A stretch of DNA of 64,000 nt from Planctomycetota bacterium (GTDB lineage: Bacteria > Planctomycetota > Planctomycetia > Planctomycetales > Planctomycetaceae), in assembly GCA_018242525.1 (NCBI GenBank), contig JAFEBS010000001.1, forward strand, positions 1-64,000, written 5' to 3'. This document shows, piece by piece, positions 6,945-17,100 of the stretch (the first letter of the stretch is position 1; each line of letters starts with the position of its first letter). The position numbers were made by a program, and so were the translations under genes. The notes beneath the pieces were generated by a model. The model worked only from the letters and a program-made list of their open reading frames with translations. It had not been told where the DNA came from and ran no database searches.

Positions 6945-8456
6945 TTATCGTTGGGCAACTTCCTGACCGTTCCCATCCTTTTGGTGCACCTGGATCAACA
7001 GTCCATTCGTCAGGTCGTTCCCTGGATTCACCACCAGTCTTTCGTTTCCTGTGATCCCGGCAACCACCACGACGCGTGACCCCAGATCGCGGCCCAAGGT
7101 GACACGTCGCAGTTCGATCTGGTTTTCTGGATCAACCACCGCCACATGAGGCCCTTCGACCCGCATCAAGACGGTATTCGTCGGGATCGTCCAATTGGAA
7201 TGATCTTGTTCGGTCTTCAATGAGACCTGCGCATAACTACCAGGTTGCAGATGCAGCGACGAATTCTCCAATTCAATTTCTGCCAGCATGGTCCGACTCG
7301 CCGAATCGACCGACGAGGAAACCCGGGTGATTGTCCCGGACACTGCGACCGACGATTCTGGCACACTGACTGTTGCCACGACGCCGGGCACTGTTTGCAT
7401 CGAATACGATTGGGGGACATTGATCTGGACCCGCACTTTGCTCATGTCTTCCACCACAAACAGCGCCTCGCGACCGGCCGTCACCAGCATCCCAACCTCC
7501 GCCGTCCGATTGATGACAACGCCATCGAACGGGGCGACAATTCGCTTGAACGCCTGCAACTGTTGCAGTCGTTCCACATTCGACTGTCGGCTTTTCGCCG
7601 TCGCGACCCGGGCATCGATGATTGCTCCGCGTGTTTCGAGGTTCGCGTTTCGTCGAGTCACATCAGACTCCGCCGCAGCCACGATCGCGGTGCGAGCCTC
7701 GACTTCACGCAGGAACGAATCGAATTCTTCCTGTGTGATCACACGACCAGCCACCAGTTTTTCCCGCCGCGCCAATTGACTGCGTGACAATTCCAATTCC
7801 GCGCGGACTCGATTCAATTGAGCTTCTGCCGCTTTCAAATCGGCCAGAGCTTCAATCCGTTCCGCCTTCGCCTGGACCACAGCCGCGTCCGCTTCTCGAG
7901 CCAATGATTCGGCCGAGGCAACCTCCTGATCAAGTTCCGGTGTTTCAATCTCCGCCAGCAGATCGCCTGCCAAGACATGATCCCCCAGGTCGCGGTGCCA
8001 GTGAGTCAGATATCCACTCACGCGAGCCGACAACGGCGCCGTTTGCCAGGGACGAAACGTGGCAGGCAGCACAACGTTCGCAGTCGTCGCAGGACTCGGT
8101 CGCTGGATCTCAACAGACTTCACGAATGGCTTCGTGGAGATGGTCGCGGAATGGGATTCCGCGCTCGGCAGTTTCCAGGGTTGCAGCGCCGCAGTGGCTG
8201 CCCCACCCACCATCAGGAATCCCGCCAGCCACTTCGTGGTCGAACCACCTGACACGGCTGGCGTCGGTCGTTTAACGGCCAGTGGCGGCGACGTGCTTAG
8301 CCGGACCACTTCGGACGAGGTCCGATTCAACCGATCTGTCTCCAGATTCGGCCGAGCCAGCATCGCCGTCCACGGAAACGCCAGCACCCTGGCATTCAGA
8401 TCTTCCGATGTCCCAACGCCATTCAGACTTCGATTCAACGTCGTATCGGCCATCAT
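6945..8456 (-). CDS. RND efflux periplasmic adaptor (HlyD/MFP family)
   Basis: A 503-residue membrane fusion protein. A long cytoplasmic N-terminal tail (about 70 residues) precedes one TM segment (WLAGFLMVGGAATAALQPW). After it come the first half of a lipoyl/barrel-sandwich domain (PLSARVSGYLTHWHRDLGDHV), a long coiled coil rich in Ala/Glu/Arg, the second lipoyl half (RIVAPFDGVVINRTAEVG), a beta-barrel and a C-terminal domain. Such adaptors link an inner-membrane pump to an outer-membrane channel, but no pump or TolC-like gene is adjacent, so the partner is encoded elsewhere. ATG 8456 is chosen over a GTG at 8501 because CCGGAG precedes it. The long N-terminal tail is unusual. Confidence 0.88.
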   Translation of the reverse strand: MMADTTLNRSLNGVGTSEDLNARVLAFPWTAMLARPNLETDRLNRTSSEVVRLSTSPPLAVKRPTPAVSGGSTTKWLAGFLMVGGAATAALQPWKLPSAESHSATISTKPFVKSVEIQRPSPATTANVVLPATFRPWQTAPLSARVSGYLTHWHRDLGDHVLAGDLLAEIETPELDQEVASAESLAREADAAVVQAKAERIEALADLKAAEAQLNRVRAELELSRSQLARREKLVAGRVITQEEFDSFLREVEARTAIVAAAESDVTRRNANLETRGAIIDARVATAKSRQSNVERLQQLQAFKRIVAPFDGVVINRTAEVGMLVTAGREALFVVEDMSKVRVQINVPQSYSMQTVPGVVATVSVPESSVAVSGTITRVSSSVDSASRTMLAEIELENSSLHLQPGSYAQVSLKTEQDHSNWTIPTNTVLMRVEGPHVAVVDPENQIELRRVTLGRDLGSRVVVVAGITGNERLVVNPGNDLTNGLLIQVHQKDGNGQEVAQR

Positions 8457-8583
8457 ACTTCTCCGGTTTTTCACAGTGACACTGGGAATACCGGACACCA
8501 CGAAGAACCTTACAGGAGCCAGCCGACGTGTGAAGAAAGGCGAAGTAGCGAGGTGGAGTCTGAAACCGCCGCAGCGGCTTCAG

Positions 8584-8607
8584 AATTCATGCGGCCTGGC
8601 ATGAATT
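8584..8607 (-). terminator. Hairpin downstream of the 8627 gene
   Basis: AATTCATGC (8584-8592) and GCATGAATT (8599-8607) form a perfect 9-bp stem with a six-base loop. It lies just after the stop of the minus-strand gene at 8627 and upstream of the adaptor gene, so it could end transcription of the former. No T run follows, so factor-independent termination is uncertain. Confidence 0.35.
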
Positions 8608-8626
8608 GCCAGCCGCCGAAACAGCG

Positions 8627-8980
8627 TCACCGCGGCAACTGAAATTCTGATCGAGCATGGGCAATCGCAGATGCCAGATCCTGGCGTGCCTCATCAATAT
8701 CTTGAGCAATCTCTGGCCAACTTCTCACCGGTACGCTCGCCAGGCCGCACAGTTTCTGCCGTGCCAGATTTCGTTGGCGAATCAATTCGGCTCGAGTCGT
8801 CTCCCATCGACATCGCGTCTCAACTCCGGCGTCACTTGCCTGGTGATCGAGCCGAATCAAATCCCGGTCGAGACACTTCAGTCGTGAATCAATGACCTCA
8901 GAGAACTCCTCACGTTTTTGTCGCGCGTCGCGCACGGACGGGCTGCGTGAGATTGTGGAATCCTGGACGCCAACTTTCAT
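8627..8980 (-). CDS. Small coiled-coil protein of unknown function
   Basis: A 117-residue soluble, highly charged protein. Most of it is predicted helical with heptad-like spacing (ARQKREEFSEVIDSRLKCLDRDLIRL; EIAQDIDEARQDLASAIAHA), consistent with an antiparallel coiled coil. No signal peptide or TM. It is the last of three closely spaced minus-strand genes (9630 to 8627) beside a USP gene; similar small coiled-coil proteins are often found next to stress genes. I do not recognise a named family. The ribosome site is weak. Confidence 0.6.
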   Translation of the reverse strand: MKVGVQDSTISRSPSVRDARQKREEFSEVIDSRLKCLDRDLIRLDHQASDAGVETRCRWETTRAELIRQRNLARQKLCGLASVPVRSWPEIAQDIDEARQDLASAIAHARSEFQLPR

Positions 8981-9019
8981 GATGTTGCCAATCTTTCTGG
9001 GTCTGTGGCACGGCGTGAA

Positions 9020-9352
9020 TCACCAGATACGGCCCTCGATCATCCGTTGTTGAATGCCGGCGAAGCGCTGCACAGTTTCGAAGAGCAATTCCCGGTTCTC
9101 CATCAACTGCTGACTGCTCAGAAGGTCTTGAAACTCACGCAGCGATTCGAAGTCCTGGCCGTGTTCCGCCAGAAAGCATGCGTACGCCAGTTGACTTCTG
9201 GGAGTGTCATCAATGGCCATCGCGGCTCGATACAGTCGATCAATCGAGTCCCCAAACAGTTGCGCAATCTCTGGTTTCGCATCGGATGCCAGATGCGGCT
9301 CCATCATCCGAGTGACGTTGACTGACGTTTGAAGTTCGCGCGATGATCGCAT
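9020..9352 (-). CDS. Small helical protein of unknown function
   Basis: A 110-residue protein starting MRSSRELQTS; a GGAAG precedes the ATG at 9352. It is helical and acidic (LFGDSIDRLYRAAMAIDDTPRSQLAYACFLAEHG) without signal peptide or TM. The longer frame back to 9427 is less likely because it overlaps the end of the preceding gene. It starts 5 nt after the stop of the 9358-9630 gene and precedes the 8627 gene by 39 nt, so the three probably form an operon. No recognised domain. Confidence 0.55.
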   Translation of the reverse strand: MRSSRELQTSVNVTRMMEPHLASDAKPEIAQLFGDSIDRLYRAAMAIDDTPRSQLAYACFLAEHGQDFESLREFQDLLSSQQLMENRELLFETVQRFAGIQQRMIEGRIW

Positions 9353-9357
9353 GGTGT

Positions 9358-9630
9358 TCACTTCCCAGAATCCTTGTGTCGACGCCCTGAAAGGCGCTTG
9401 ACGCCAGTGACCCTCGGGAATGTCCACGGGTCATCGGCCAACTCAAACTGAGTGGCAATTGGCATGCCGCCCTCAAAACAAAGTTCCGTTCCCACCACAC
9501 CTGGCGGGGTGAATTCGACATGCGGGCCGTTCCAGTGCCGCCATTCACTCAATAGTGTGCTCGCTGCCGCATCGATCCCCTCATCGTGTGAAGGCCGTGA
9601 TTTGCCCTCATATTCTGGCAAGCGACCCAT
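9358..9630 (-). CDS. Small hypothetical protein
   Basis: A 90-residue protein (MGRLPEYEGKSRPSHDEG...). It has no signal peptide, no TM and no domain I know; the centre is rich in Pro, Gly and aromatics (WNGPHVEFTPPGVVGTELCFEGG), like a small beta-rich fold. It is favoured over an overlapping frame (9240-9548) because it fits tightly against the next gene. No clear ribosome site precedes the ATG, so the existence of the gene rests on codon quality and context. Confidence 0.45.
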   Translation of the reverse strand: MGRLPEYEGKSRPSHDEGIDAAASTLLSEWRHWNGPHVEFTPPGVVGTELCFEGGMPIATQFELADDPWTFPRVTGVKRLSGRRHKDSGK

Positions 9631-9978
9631 GGGGGTTGCAGGAAGTTCTCAAGCAGTGGTTCAAACTGGCTTGAGGGCACTGCCCTCATGCGGTCGAGTG
9701 ATCTTCAACCGGTCTGGTAATCCATCTGCCAAAGCGCGCTTTTATTGATCGGTTGTAAATAGTCATCAATTGTCGTTGCCGGGACTGAGGGTTGCAGATG
9801 ATTGCCTGAATCTCGGAAACGCCTAAACGTTCCTAAACGTTATCGCGACTGCGATCCATTCTTTCTGCAACGGGCATGCCGGTTGCATATTCAATGAAGT
9901 CTGTGAGGCAGATCCTTGGAATCAGTGAAGGGTGGTTGAGACATCGCCCCATCCCAGAATGAAATGGAGGGTGCCTGA
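9631..9978 (+). other. Divergent intergenic region before the USP gene
   Basis: 348 bases between the minus-strand 9630 gene and the USP gene. It holds the sigma-54-like promoter at 9872-9887 and a short direct repeat of CCTAAACGTT (9822-9841). No convincing coding frame is seen. Confidence 0.6.
9872..9887 (+). promoter_or_regulatory. Sigma-54-type promoter for the USP gene
   Basis: GGGCAT-GCCGG-TTGCA matches the -24/-12 consensus (TGGCAC-N5-TTGCA) with the obligatory GG (9873-9874), ten bases, then GC (9885-9886). The -12 half is perfect. It lies about 90 bases upstream of the ATG at 9979, in the right orientation. A nearly identical core lies before the 28521 gene. Confidence 0.6.
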
Positions 9979-10479
9979 ATGCTTCACATCGACACAATTC
10001 TGTTCCCGACGGACTTGTCACCGTTCGCGTTGCAGGCGCTATACTTGGCTCGGTCGCTGGCCCGCGATCATGGTGCCCGGTTGGTGCTCTTCAGTGCGGC
10101 GGCTCCTCCCCTGCCGGTTCCCGAGTTCTACGTTCCGATGGGAGAGATGGAGGGACACGTGGAAGACCTGAAACGTCAAATCATGTGTCTGGCGGCTTCC
10201 ATTCATGACGTCACGGTGGAATCACACGTCACGGAAGGCGAACCGGGCCCCTCAATCGTCACGTATGCCACGGACGTGCAGGCCAATTTGATCGTGATGG
10301 CCACACATGGTCGCAGCGGCTTGTCCCGCCTGCTGATGGGGAGCGTGACCGAGTACGTGATGCGACACGCCCATTGCCCCGTGCTGGCTGTCAAGTCGAG
10401 CGAGGTCCAACGCGCCGTGGCGGAAGTCGCCGGGTCGGCGGTGAGGGACGCATCGATCGAGTTGCGACCGGAATTCTGA
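9979..10479 (+). CDS. Universal stress protein (UspA family, ATP-binding type)
   Basis: A 166-residue cytosolic protein with one Usp domain. It starts with the usual beta1 strand (HIDTILFPTDLS) and ends with the ATP-binding motif G-2x-G-9x-G(S/T) as THGRSGLSRLLMGSV, then CPVLAVK. The ATP-binding type is known to help survival in starvation, hypoxia and other growth-arrest states, though the exact biochemistry varies. It is monocistronic, divergent from three small genes, and has a sigma-54-like promoter. The C-terminal 25 residues extend past the usual domain end. Confidence 0.92.
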   Translation: MLHIDTILFPTDLSPFALQALYLARSLARDHGARLVLFSAAAPPLPVPEFYVPMGEMEGHVEDLKRQIMCLAASIHDVTVESHVTEGEPGPSIVTYATDVQANLIVMATHGRSGLSRLLMGSVTEYVMRHAHCPVLAVKSSEVQRAVAEVAGSAVRDASIELRPEF

Positions 10480-10548
10480 TCAACCGTCGCTTTCCACGGA
10501 GAAACGGCGTTCGAACAAGGAACTTGTGTGCGACGAACTGCGACGATT

Positions 10549-13500
10549 TCACGGATGACGGACAAGGTGGAACGACGGAACCAGAGCAGGGAGGGCACTT
10601 AATGGCGATTGGCGACCGTTTGTTCGCTGCTTCACGTCTGCCCGTACGAATTGGATCAGTTCTTTAAGGTCAACGACTTTGTCCGAATTCGTATCCGCCT
10701 TTCCCGATAGTCCGTCCAGGAGCGACCGGGCAAACGGGCTGTTTGCTGGAACAGTTGCATCAGCACTGGATTCGGTGCCACTGATCATCGCCAGCACGGC
10801 AACGCCGTAGTCCTCACTGGCCAGTTGACGTACCAGATCAGCCGTGGTTCGGCGTTCCAGTGTTGTGATCGGGGTCGGACTGGCCGCTCCCGGTACGGCT
10901 TGCGCGTTTTCGTCGCGTTCGATCAGATCCAGAACCAGCAACAGTTTGCCCGGCGTTTTCTTGAGGGAATCGCGGAGCGTCGTGTCAGACATTCCTGCTG
11001 CAGGATCGCCATACCGACTCTCGTGATGCTGGAAGTAAACCGAATCGTGCTGGTCGCGCAACGCCTGGCACGCAATATAGACGATGCCGACATCGTCCGG
11101 TGTCATCGTCTGTTGCAGCCAGACAAGCCCTTCTTCGATGTTGAACCGCGTCACCAGCGGGTCAGTGACGATTCGGACCTGAACGTCGCGGAACTCTCGA
11201 TTTGGCTGGTTGGCAAACGCGGCACCAAACGCCTGGGCGTCAGCGGCGGCAAATGTGCGGCGAAGATCCGGGCGCTGATTGCCTGACACGCCAATCGCCG
11301 CCACCAGCAAGCGCGGCACGTTGGCGATCGGCGATCCCGTCGTCAGTGTCAGCGGTTCGCTGAGGCCGATACTGCGATCCGAATCCGCCTTGGCGACCAA
11401 CTGATGTGGTCCCGGTGGCAAGGTTAGTTCCCATGTGACGCGGGACTCGCGGCCGGTGCCGACTGAATCCGGGGCAGGGGCTGGGACCAGGACATCCTCG
11501 TCACGAGTTTCCAGACCCGGTCGACCATCGACCAGCAGCTTGAGCGATCGGATCGTGTCACCGTCCATCGGCGAAGCGGAAATCTGGATCTGGTATTTGC
11601 CATCTGATTCAGGCCCGATTGGCGAGGCCGTAACCGTCACCAGTGGCGGCAGGCTGTGTTTGACATCCGCCATGCGAACTTCGGAGCGACTGGCACCGTT
11701 CAATTCCTTGATTGCCTGCATCGGCCCTCCGGCAGACAGCACTCGACGAATCACTTCGGGGCGGTAGAACCGTTTGCGGAACCGGGACGCCGGGTGGAAG
11801 GTGGCCATGTCGTTGAAACTGCGCTGCACATGCCAGCCCATCATGTTTTCACCTCCCGGAGATGCCGCGTAATATCCCTGGGGAGTCCAGGCCACCCAGT
11901 CATCGCCCGCGACGTACAACGAGAGCGTGTGTTCGTATCGCTCCAGGTTCCAGATCTGCATGGTTTCGTCGTCGCTGCCCGTCAACAAATGCCGCTGATC
12001 CGGCGACGGGGTCACCGCCCATACATCATCCAGATGCCCGGGCAGGCGATAGATCGGGCGTCCGTTCAAGGCATCAAACACGATCACACTCTGGGCGAGT
12101 CCGATGGCCGCGCGATTGCCCGGCAGCAGCGTGCGCGAGTGAATCGTCAAATTGGGGCCGGAGTAATTGGAGATCGGTGTCCCGAACTGGGAAACTGTCA
12201 CCATCTGGTAGGAATTGCGGGCAATCGACAGCCCACCCCATTGCGCCTGTGCTCGCACGAAGGTGTAGTCCGGTGTGGGAGCAAACTGCAGTTGGTCGAG
12301 TGTGAATGCTCGCGTCAGCGGATTGGTCGCGTGCAATGAGGAACCCGGAACATGGGTGAAGCCGAATCCGATCGTCCTGCCGTCGGGGCTGAACCCCGTG
12401 GCATAGATGGGCCAGCCTTCGCTGCGAAGACGGATTGCCAATCGCCCGGTGTCGGCGTCCCAGACACAGATGTGATCGTCGCAATCGCCAAAGATCGCGT
12501 ATTTTCCATCCGGCGTAAAGGTGCTGCACAGCACCATTTCCAGATGGCCGACGTAGGACGCCACCAGGGCGTTGTCGACCAGTCGGACCATCCCGGCCGC
12601 ATAGGGCCTTAACTGTGATCCGCCAAATCCATAGATCAACTTCGTGCTGTCCGGTGAAAACGACACGGTTTCGATGCTCAGCGGTGCCGCGACGATATTT
12701 GCACGCATTCGACCATCCGGTTCCCACAGCCTGACCCAATGATCGCCACCGCCGGTCGCCACGGTTTTTCCGTCGGGACTCCAAGCCACGCAGTACACCT
12801 TGTGCCCCGCGTGAGCCACCACCGAGTTCGACGTGCCTTCAGCCAATGACCAGAACCGGCAAGTCGCGTCCCAGGACGCAGTCACCAGCCGGGTGCTGTC
12901 CGGACTCCAGGCCAGGCTGTCAATCCGGGCGACGTGACCTGGTAACGCGCGCGCCAGATTCCAGTTCGCAGTCTCCCATAGGCGCAGAACTCCATCGCCT
13001 CCGGCCGATGCCAGCCATTTTCCGTCCGGTGAAAACGCGATGTCCTGTACGGGCAGCGTATTGCCACTGAGCCTTCGAACCAGCTTGCCGTCCGGGAGCG
13101 AGATCAGCAGGATGCTGTGATCCGTGGTTCCTTCCGGCGCCGTATAACCGCTGACTGCCAGCCACGTTCCATCGGGTGACAGGCTGGCCGAGTAGAGTTC
13201 CCCGATCATCCCGCGGCCGATCGGGGGTCGCAACACGCGAACAGTCGTGAATGTCGCCAGATCCCAAAATCGGATCGTCTTGTCATGCGACACTGAAATC
13301 ATCTGCGACCGCTGGCGGTCGATCACCAGTCGAGTGACATGTCCATTGTGCCCGCTGGCGTTCAGTCCCAGCATGATCTCGGGCGGCCGACCGTCGTCCG
13401 CCATCGATTTCCCATTAGCAGTCAGCACAAAAAGGGTCAGGACTGCCGGGAAAAACCTCGAAAGAGTGCCAACTCCAGGAACCTGTCTTCCGTTTGTCCC

Positions 13501-13566
13501 CAAGGTCTGTTTGCCACCGCTGAACAACCGCGCCATACGACACCGCCAGTCTGGCAAACGACTCAT
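10549..13566 (-). CDS. Secreted WD40-repeat protein with inactive caspase-like domain and EF-hand
   Basis: About 1005 residues. A hydrophobic segment ([15 protein letters not shown]) near residues 40-55 looks like a signal peptide. Residues about 75-560 form two blocks of WD40 repeats (many LSPDG...[25 protein letters not shown]). From about 755 the chain has the fold pattern of peptidase C14 (caspase-like): [12 protein letters not shown], then [10 protein letters not shown] where active members have a GHG, and [11 protein letters not shown] where they have D-x-C. Both catalytic residues are therefore missing. A Ca-binding-like loop ([12 protein letters not shown]) follows near the end. A pseudopeptidase scaffold is the best reading. 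ATG at 13566 is chosen; 13536 is possible. The gene is divergent from the giant kinase. Confidence 0.8.
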   Translation of the reverse strand: MSRLPDWRCRMARLFSGGKQTLGTNGRQVPGVGTLSRFFPAVLTLFVLTANGKSMADDGRPPEIMLGLNASGHNGHVTRLVIDRQRSQMISVSHDKTIRFWDLATFTTVRVLRPPIGRGMIGELYSASLSPDGTWLAVSGYTAPEGTTDHSILLISLPDGKLVRRLSGNTLPVQDIAFSPDGKWLASAGGDGVLRLWETANWNLARALPGHVARIDSLAWSPDSTRLVTASWDATCRFWSLAEGTSNSVVAHAGHKVYCVAWSPDGKTVATGGGDHWVRLWEPDGRMRANIVAAPLSIETVSFSPDSTKLIYGFGGSQLRPYAAGMVRLVDNALVASYVGHLEMVLCSTFTPDGKYAIFGDCDDHICVWDADTGRLAIRLRSEGWPIYATGFSPDGRTIGFGFTHVPGSSLHATNPLTRAFTLDQLQFAPTPDYTFVRAQAQWGGLSIARNSYQMVTVSQFGTPISNYSGPNLTIHSRTLLPGNRAAIGLAQSVIVFDALNGRPIYRLPGHLDDVWAVTPSPDQRHLLTGSDDETMQIWNLERYEHTLSLYVAGDDWVAWTPQGYYAASPGGENMMGWHVQRSFNDMATFHPASRFRKRFYRPEVIRRVLSAGGPMQAIKELNGASRSEVRMADVKHSLPPLVTVTASPIGPESDGKYQIQISASPMDGDTIRSLKLLVDGRPGLETRDEDVLVPAPAPDSVGTGRESRVTWELTLPPGPHQLVAKADSDRSIGLSEPLTLTTGSPIANVPRLLVAAIGVSGNQRPDLRRTFAAADAQAFGAAFANQPNREFRDVQVRIVTDPLVTRFNIEEGLVWLQQTMTPDDVGIVYIACQALRDQHDSVYFQHHESRYGDPAAGMSDTTLRDSLKKTPGKLLLVLDLIERDENAQAVPGAASPTPITTLERRTTADLVRQLASEDYGVAVLAMISGTESSADATVPANSPFARSLLDGLSGKADTNSDKVVDLKELIQFVRADVKQRTNGRQSPLSALPALVPSFHLVRHP

Positions 13567-14195
13567 TGAGGCGACCACAACTCACTTTGATAGTAATCTC
13601 AGCAGATCGTTTCGGTTGGCCAATCTCAGGTCAATATACAAAACCAGTTCCTGAACACAGCGTAACGAAAATCGATTCCCTCTGGATTCGAGGACGTGCA
13701 TTGCGACCTCGTTCTGATTCACGAGTCGAGGTCCAATGCGCCCTCGCGGAAGCGGCGACCGGTATTCCGAAGCAGACTTGGCGCACTGCAGTCGCGTGGC
13801 GCGACGCGTTCAGAAACCGATCGTCACCCAACCTGTCACAGGCGGTACCCAAACCACCATTTTGGTTGGTGATCGACCACACTGAATCCTGCCCGAACAG
13901 AAACGGTGGTCGGAAAACGACCGGAGGCGCCTCAAGTTACCTTGAGACGCCCCCGGAAACGACTGAACTGCTTGTGCGGGCCAACGCGAGCAGTCAGCTG
14001 GTGTTATTCGGGGCATTTTCTGTGCCACATCGAGTTCTAACCGGAACGGCACTGAAAATGTTGCACCAAGTCCAGACGCTCGTCGTGTTTCGAGTCAATT
14101 CCAAGCGAAGGCCTCTGTCAAAAGCAGACTCCACCCCTTCGCTGGCTCGAAACAATCCAATTACAGACCAATTGAAAGTCCACGGAACAGAATCC
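13567..14195 (+). other. Long divergent intergenic region with a hairpin
   Basis: 629 bases between the WD40 pseudopeptidase and the giant kinase. The frame of the kinase is open throughout, but the translation has no homology-like features, so it is treated as non-coding. An 11-bp imperfect inverted repeat (GGCGCCTCAAG at 13926-13936, CTTGAGACGCC at 13941-13951, four-base loop) could be an mRNA hairpin or an operator. No sigma-54 site was found. Confidence 0.5.
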
Positions 14196-17100
14196 ATGAA
14201 ACACAGAGTGGCGGCCGCTCGTGATGGAGATTCATCGCCGGCATTGGAAGCGATCGATGGTAATGACACCCGCGACCAACGGCTGAATCTGATTCTGGCC
14301 GCGATGATTGCTTTCCGGGACGGAGACTTTTCCGTGCGACTGCCGGTGGCTTGGAATGGCGTCGAGGGGCGGATTTCGGACGCGTTCAATCAGACGATCT
14401 CGCACGAGGACCGGATATCGCGTGAAGTCCAGGGACTGAGTATCTGTGTGGGCAAGGAAGGGCGCCTGAAGCAGCGCTTGTCGATGACGTCCGCGGCCGG
14501 CAGTTGGGCGATTCGTGCTCAGGCCATCAATACCCTGATCGACGATCTCGTTCGTCCAACGACCGACGTGGCCCGGGCCATCGGCGCGGTTGCCAAGGGG
14601 GATCTGAGCCAGTCCATGGAACTGGAGGTCGACGGTCGAGCACTGGAGGGTGCATTCCTGCGTTCGGCCAGGCTCGTGAATACGATGATCGAGCAGCTTT
14701 CCGTGTTTACTTCGGAAGTGACTCGTGTCGCGCGCGAAGTGGGTACTGAGGGGAAATTGGGTGGACAGGCCCAGGTCAAGGGCGTTTCCGGCGTTTGGAA
14801 AGAACTCACCGAGTCCGTCAATCAGATGGCCGGAAACCTGACGGCGCAAGTCCGCAATATTGCCGACGTCACGATTGCCGTGGCCAACGGCGACTTGTCC
14901 AAGAAAATCACCGTCGACGTGCGCGGCGAGATTCTGCAACTGAAAGAGGCCACCAATACGATGGTCGACCAGTTGCGATCGTTCGCGTCCGAAGTGACGC
15001 GCGTGGCACGTGAAGTGGGTACGGACGGACGGTTGGGTGGACAAGCCGTGGTCCCCGGCGTTGCCGGCACATGGAAAGATCTGACAGACTCCGTCAACGC
15101 GATGGCGTCGAACCTGACGGCGCAGGTCCGCAATATCGCCGCCGTCACAACTGCAGTCGCCCGGGGCGACCTGTCACGCAAAATCACGGTCGATGTCAAG
15201 GGCGAGATCCTGGAGTTGAAGGAAACGATCAACACCATGGTTGATCAGTTGAACGGGTTTGCCGCCGAGGTGACGCGCGTGGCGCGCGAGGTTGGTACAG
15301 AGGGCAAGCTGGGCGGCCAGGCCAAAGCGCCGGCTGTGGCAGGAACCTGGAAGGATCTGACGGACTCCGTGAATTCGATGGCATCCAACCTGACGGCGCA
15401 GGTTCGGAACATTGCCGATGTCACTACGGCCGTGGCGCGTGGTGACCTGTCACGCAAGATCACAGTTGACGTGAAGGGCGAAATCCTGGAACTGAAAAAC
15501 ACCATCAACACCATGGTGGATCAGTTGAACAGCTTCGCATCGGAAGTGACGCGCGTCGCCCGCGAAGTCGGCTCGGAAGGGAAACTGGGTGGCCAGGCCG
15601 AGGTGCCGGGTGTCGGCGGAACCTGGAAGGACCTGACCGACAACGTGAATTCGATGGCATCCAACCTGACCGGACAGGTGCGCAACATTGCCGATGTGAC
15701 AACAGCCGTGGCTCGCGGCAACTTGTCTCGCAAGATCACCGTTGACGTCAAGGGCGAAATCCTGGAACTGAAAAACACCGTCAATACGATGGTGGATCAA
15801 TTGAACGGCTTTGCATCAGAAGTCTCGCGCGTGGCTCGTGAAGTCGGCTCCGAAGGGAAACTGGGGGGGCAAGCCCAAGTTCCGGGTGTCGCCGGGACCT
15901 GGAAGGACTTGACGGACAACGTCAATTCGATGGCGTCCAATCTGACCGGACAGGTGCGCAATATCGCCGACGTGGCCACCGCGGTGGCAAACGGCGACCT
16001 GTCCCGGAAAATCACTGTCGACGTCAAGGGGGAAATCCTCGAATTGAAGGAAACCATCAACACGATGGTGGACAAACTCAATTCGTTCGCCGGTGAAGTG
16101 ACGCGCGTGGCGCGCGAAGTGGGGACGGAAGGAAAACTGGGTGGACAAGCTCAGGTCCGCGGCGTCGCCGGAACCTGGAAGGATTTGACAGACAACGTCA
16201 ATTCGATGGCATCGAATCTGACTGGTCAGGTCCGCAATATCGCCGACGTGGCCACCGCCATCGCCAAGGGCGACCTGTCCCGCAAAATCACGGTGGAAGT
16301 AAAGGGGGAAATCCTGGAGCTGAAAAACACCGTCAACACGATGGTGGACCAGTTGAACGCCTTCGCATCTGAAGTTTCACGCGTGGCGCGCGAAGTCGGC
16401 ACCGAGGGAAAACTGGGTGGTCAGGCGGCCGTGGCTGGGGTGGCCGGCACCTGGAAGGATCTAACCGACAACGTGAACTCGATGGCCTCCAACCTGACCG
16501 ACCAGGTGCGAAACATTGCCGACGTGACCACGGCGGTGGCCCGGGGCGACCTGAGCCGCAAGATCACGGTCGATGTGCGCGGTGAAATCCTGGAACTGAA
16601 GGACACCATCAATACGATGGTGGACCAGTTGAACTCATTTGCCTCGGAAGTGTCCCGCGTCGCCCGTGAAGTGGGAACCGAAGGCAAGCTCGGCGGGCAA
16701 GCCCAGGTGCCGGGTGTGGCCGGTACCTGGAAGGACTTGACCGACAATGTGAATTCGATGGCGTCCAACCTGACAGCTCGCGTGCGCAGCATTGCCGAAG
16801 TGACGATTGCCGTCGCCAATGGCGACTTGTCCAAGAAGATCACGGTGGATTTGAGCGGCGAGATTCTGGAATTGAAGGAAACCATCAACACGATGGTCGA
16901 GCAATTGCGGTCCTTCGCGTCCGAAGTGACCCGCGTCGCTCGCGAAGTCGGTACGGAAGGACGACTCGGTGTGCTGGCCGTGGTTCCTGGTGTGGCGGGA
17001 ACCTGGAAAGATCTGACGGACTCGGTCAATACGATGGGATCCAACCTGACGGCGCAGGTCAGAAACATCGCCGAAGTGACGACTGCGGTCGCGCGTGGCG

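Noticed and set aside
9240..9548. Alternative 102-residue minus-strand gene
   Set aside because: It overlaps two better-fitting small genes (9020-9352 and 9358-9630) in another frame.
10549..13566. Active caspase-like peptidase
   Set aside because: Neither the GHG histidine nor the D-x-C cysteine is present at the expected places.
13566..14195. A 210-residue N-terminal extension of the giant kinase
   Set aside because: The frame is open but the translation has no domain-like pattern and overlaps the divergent gene's start; a better start lies at 14196.
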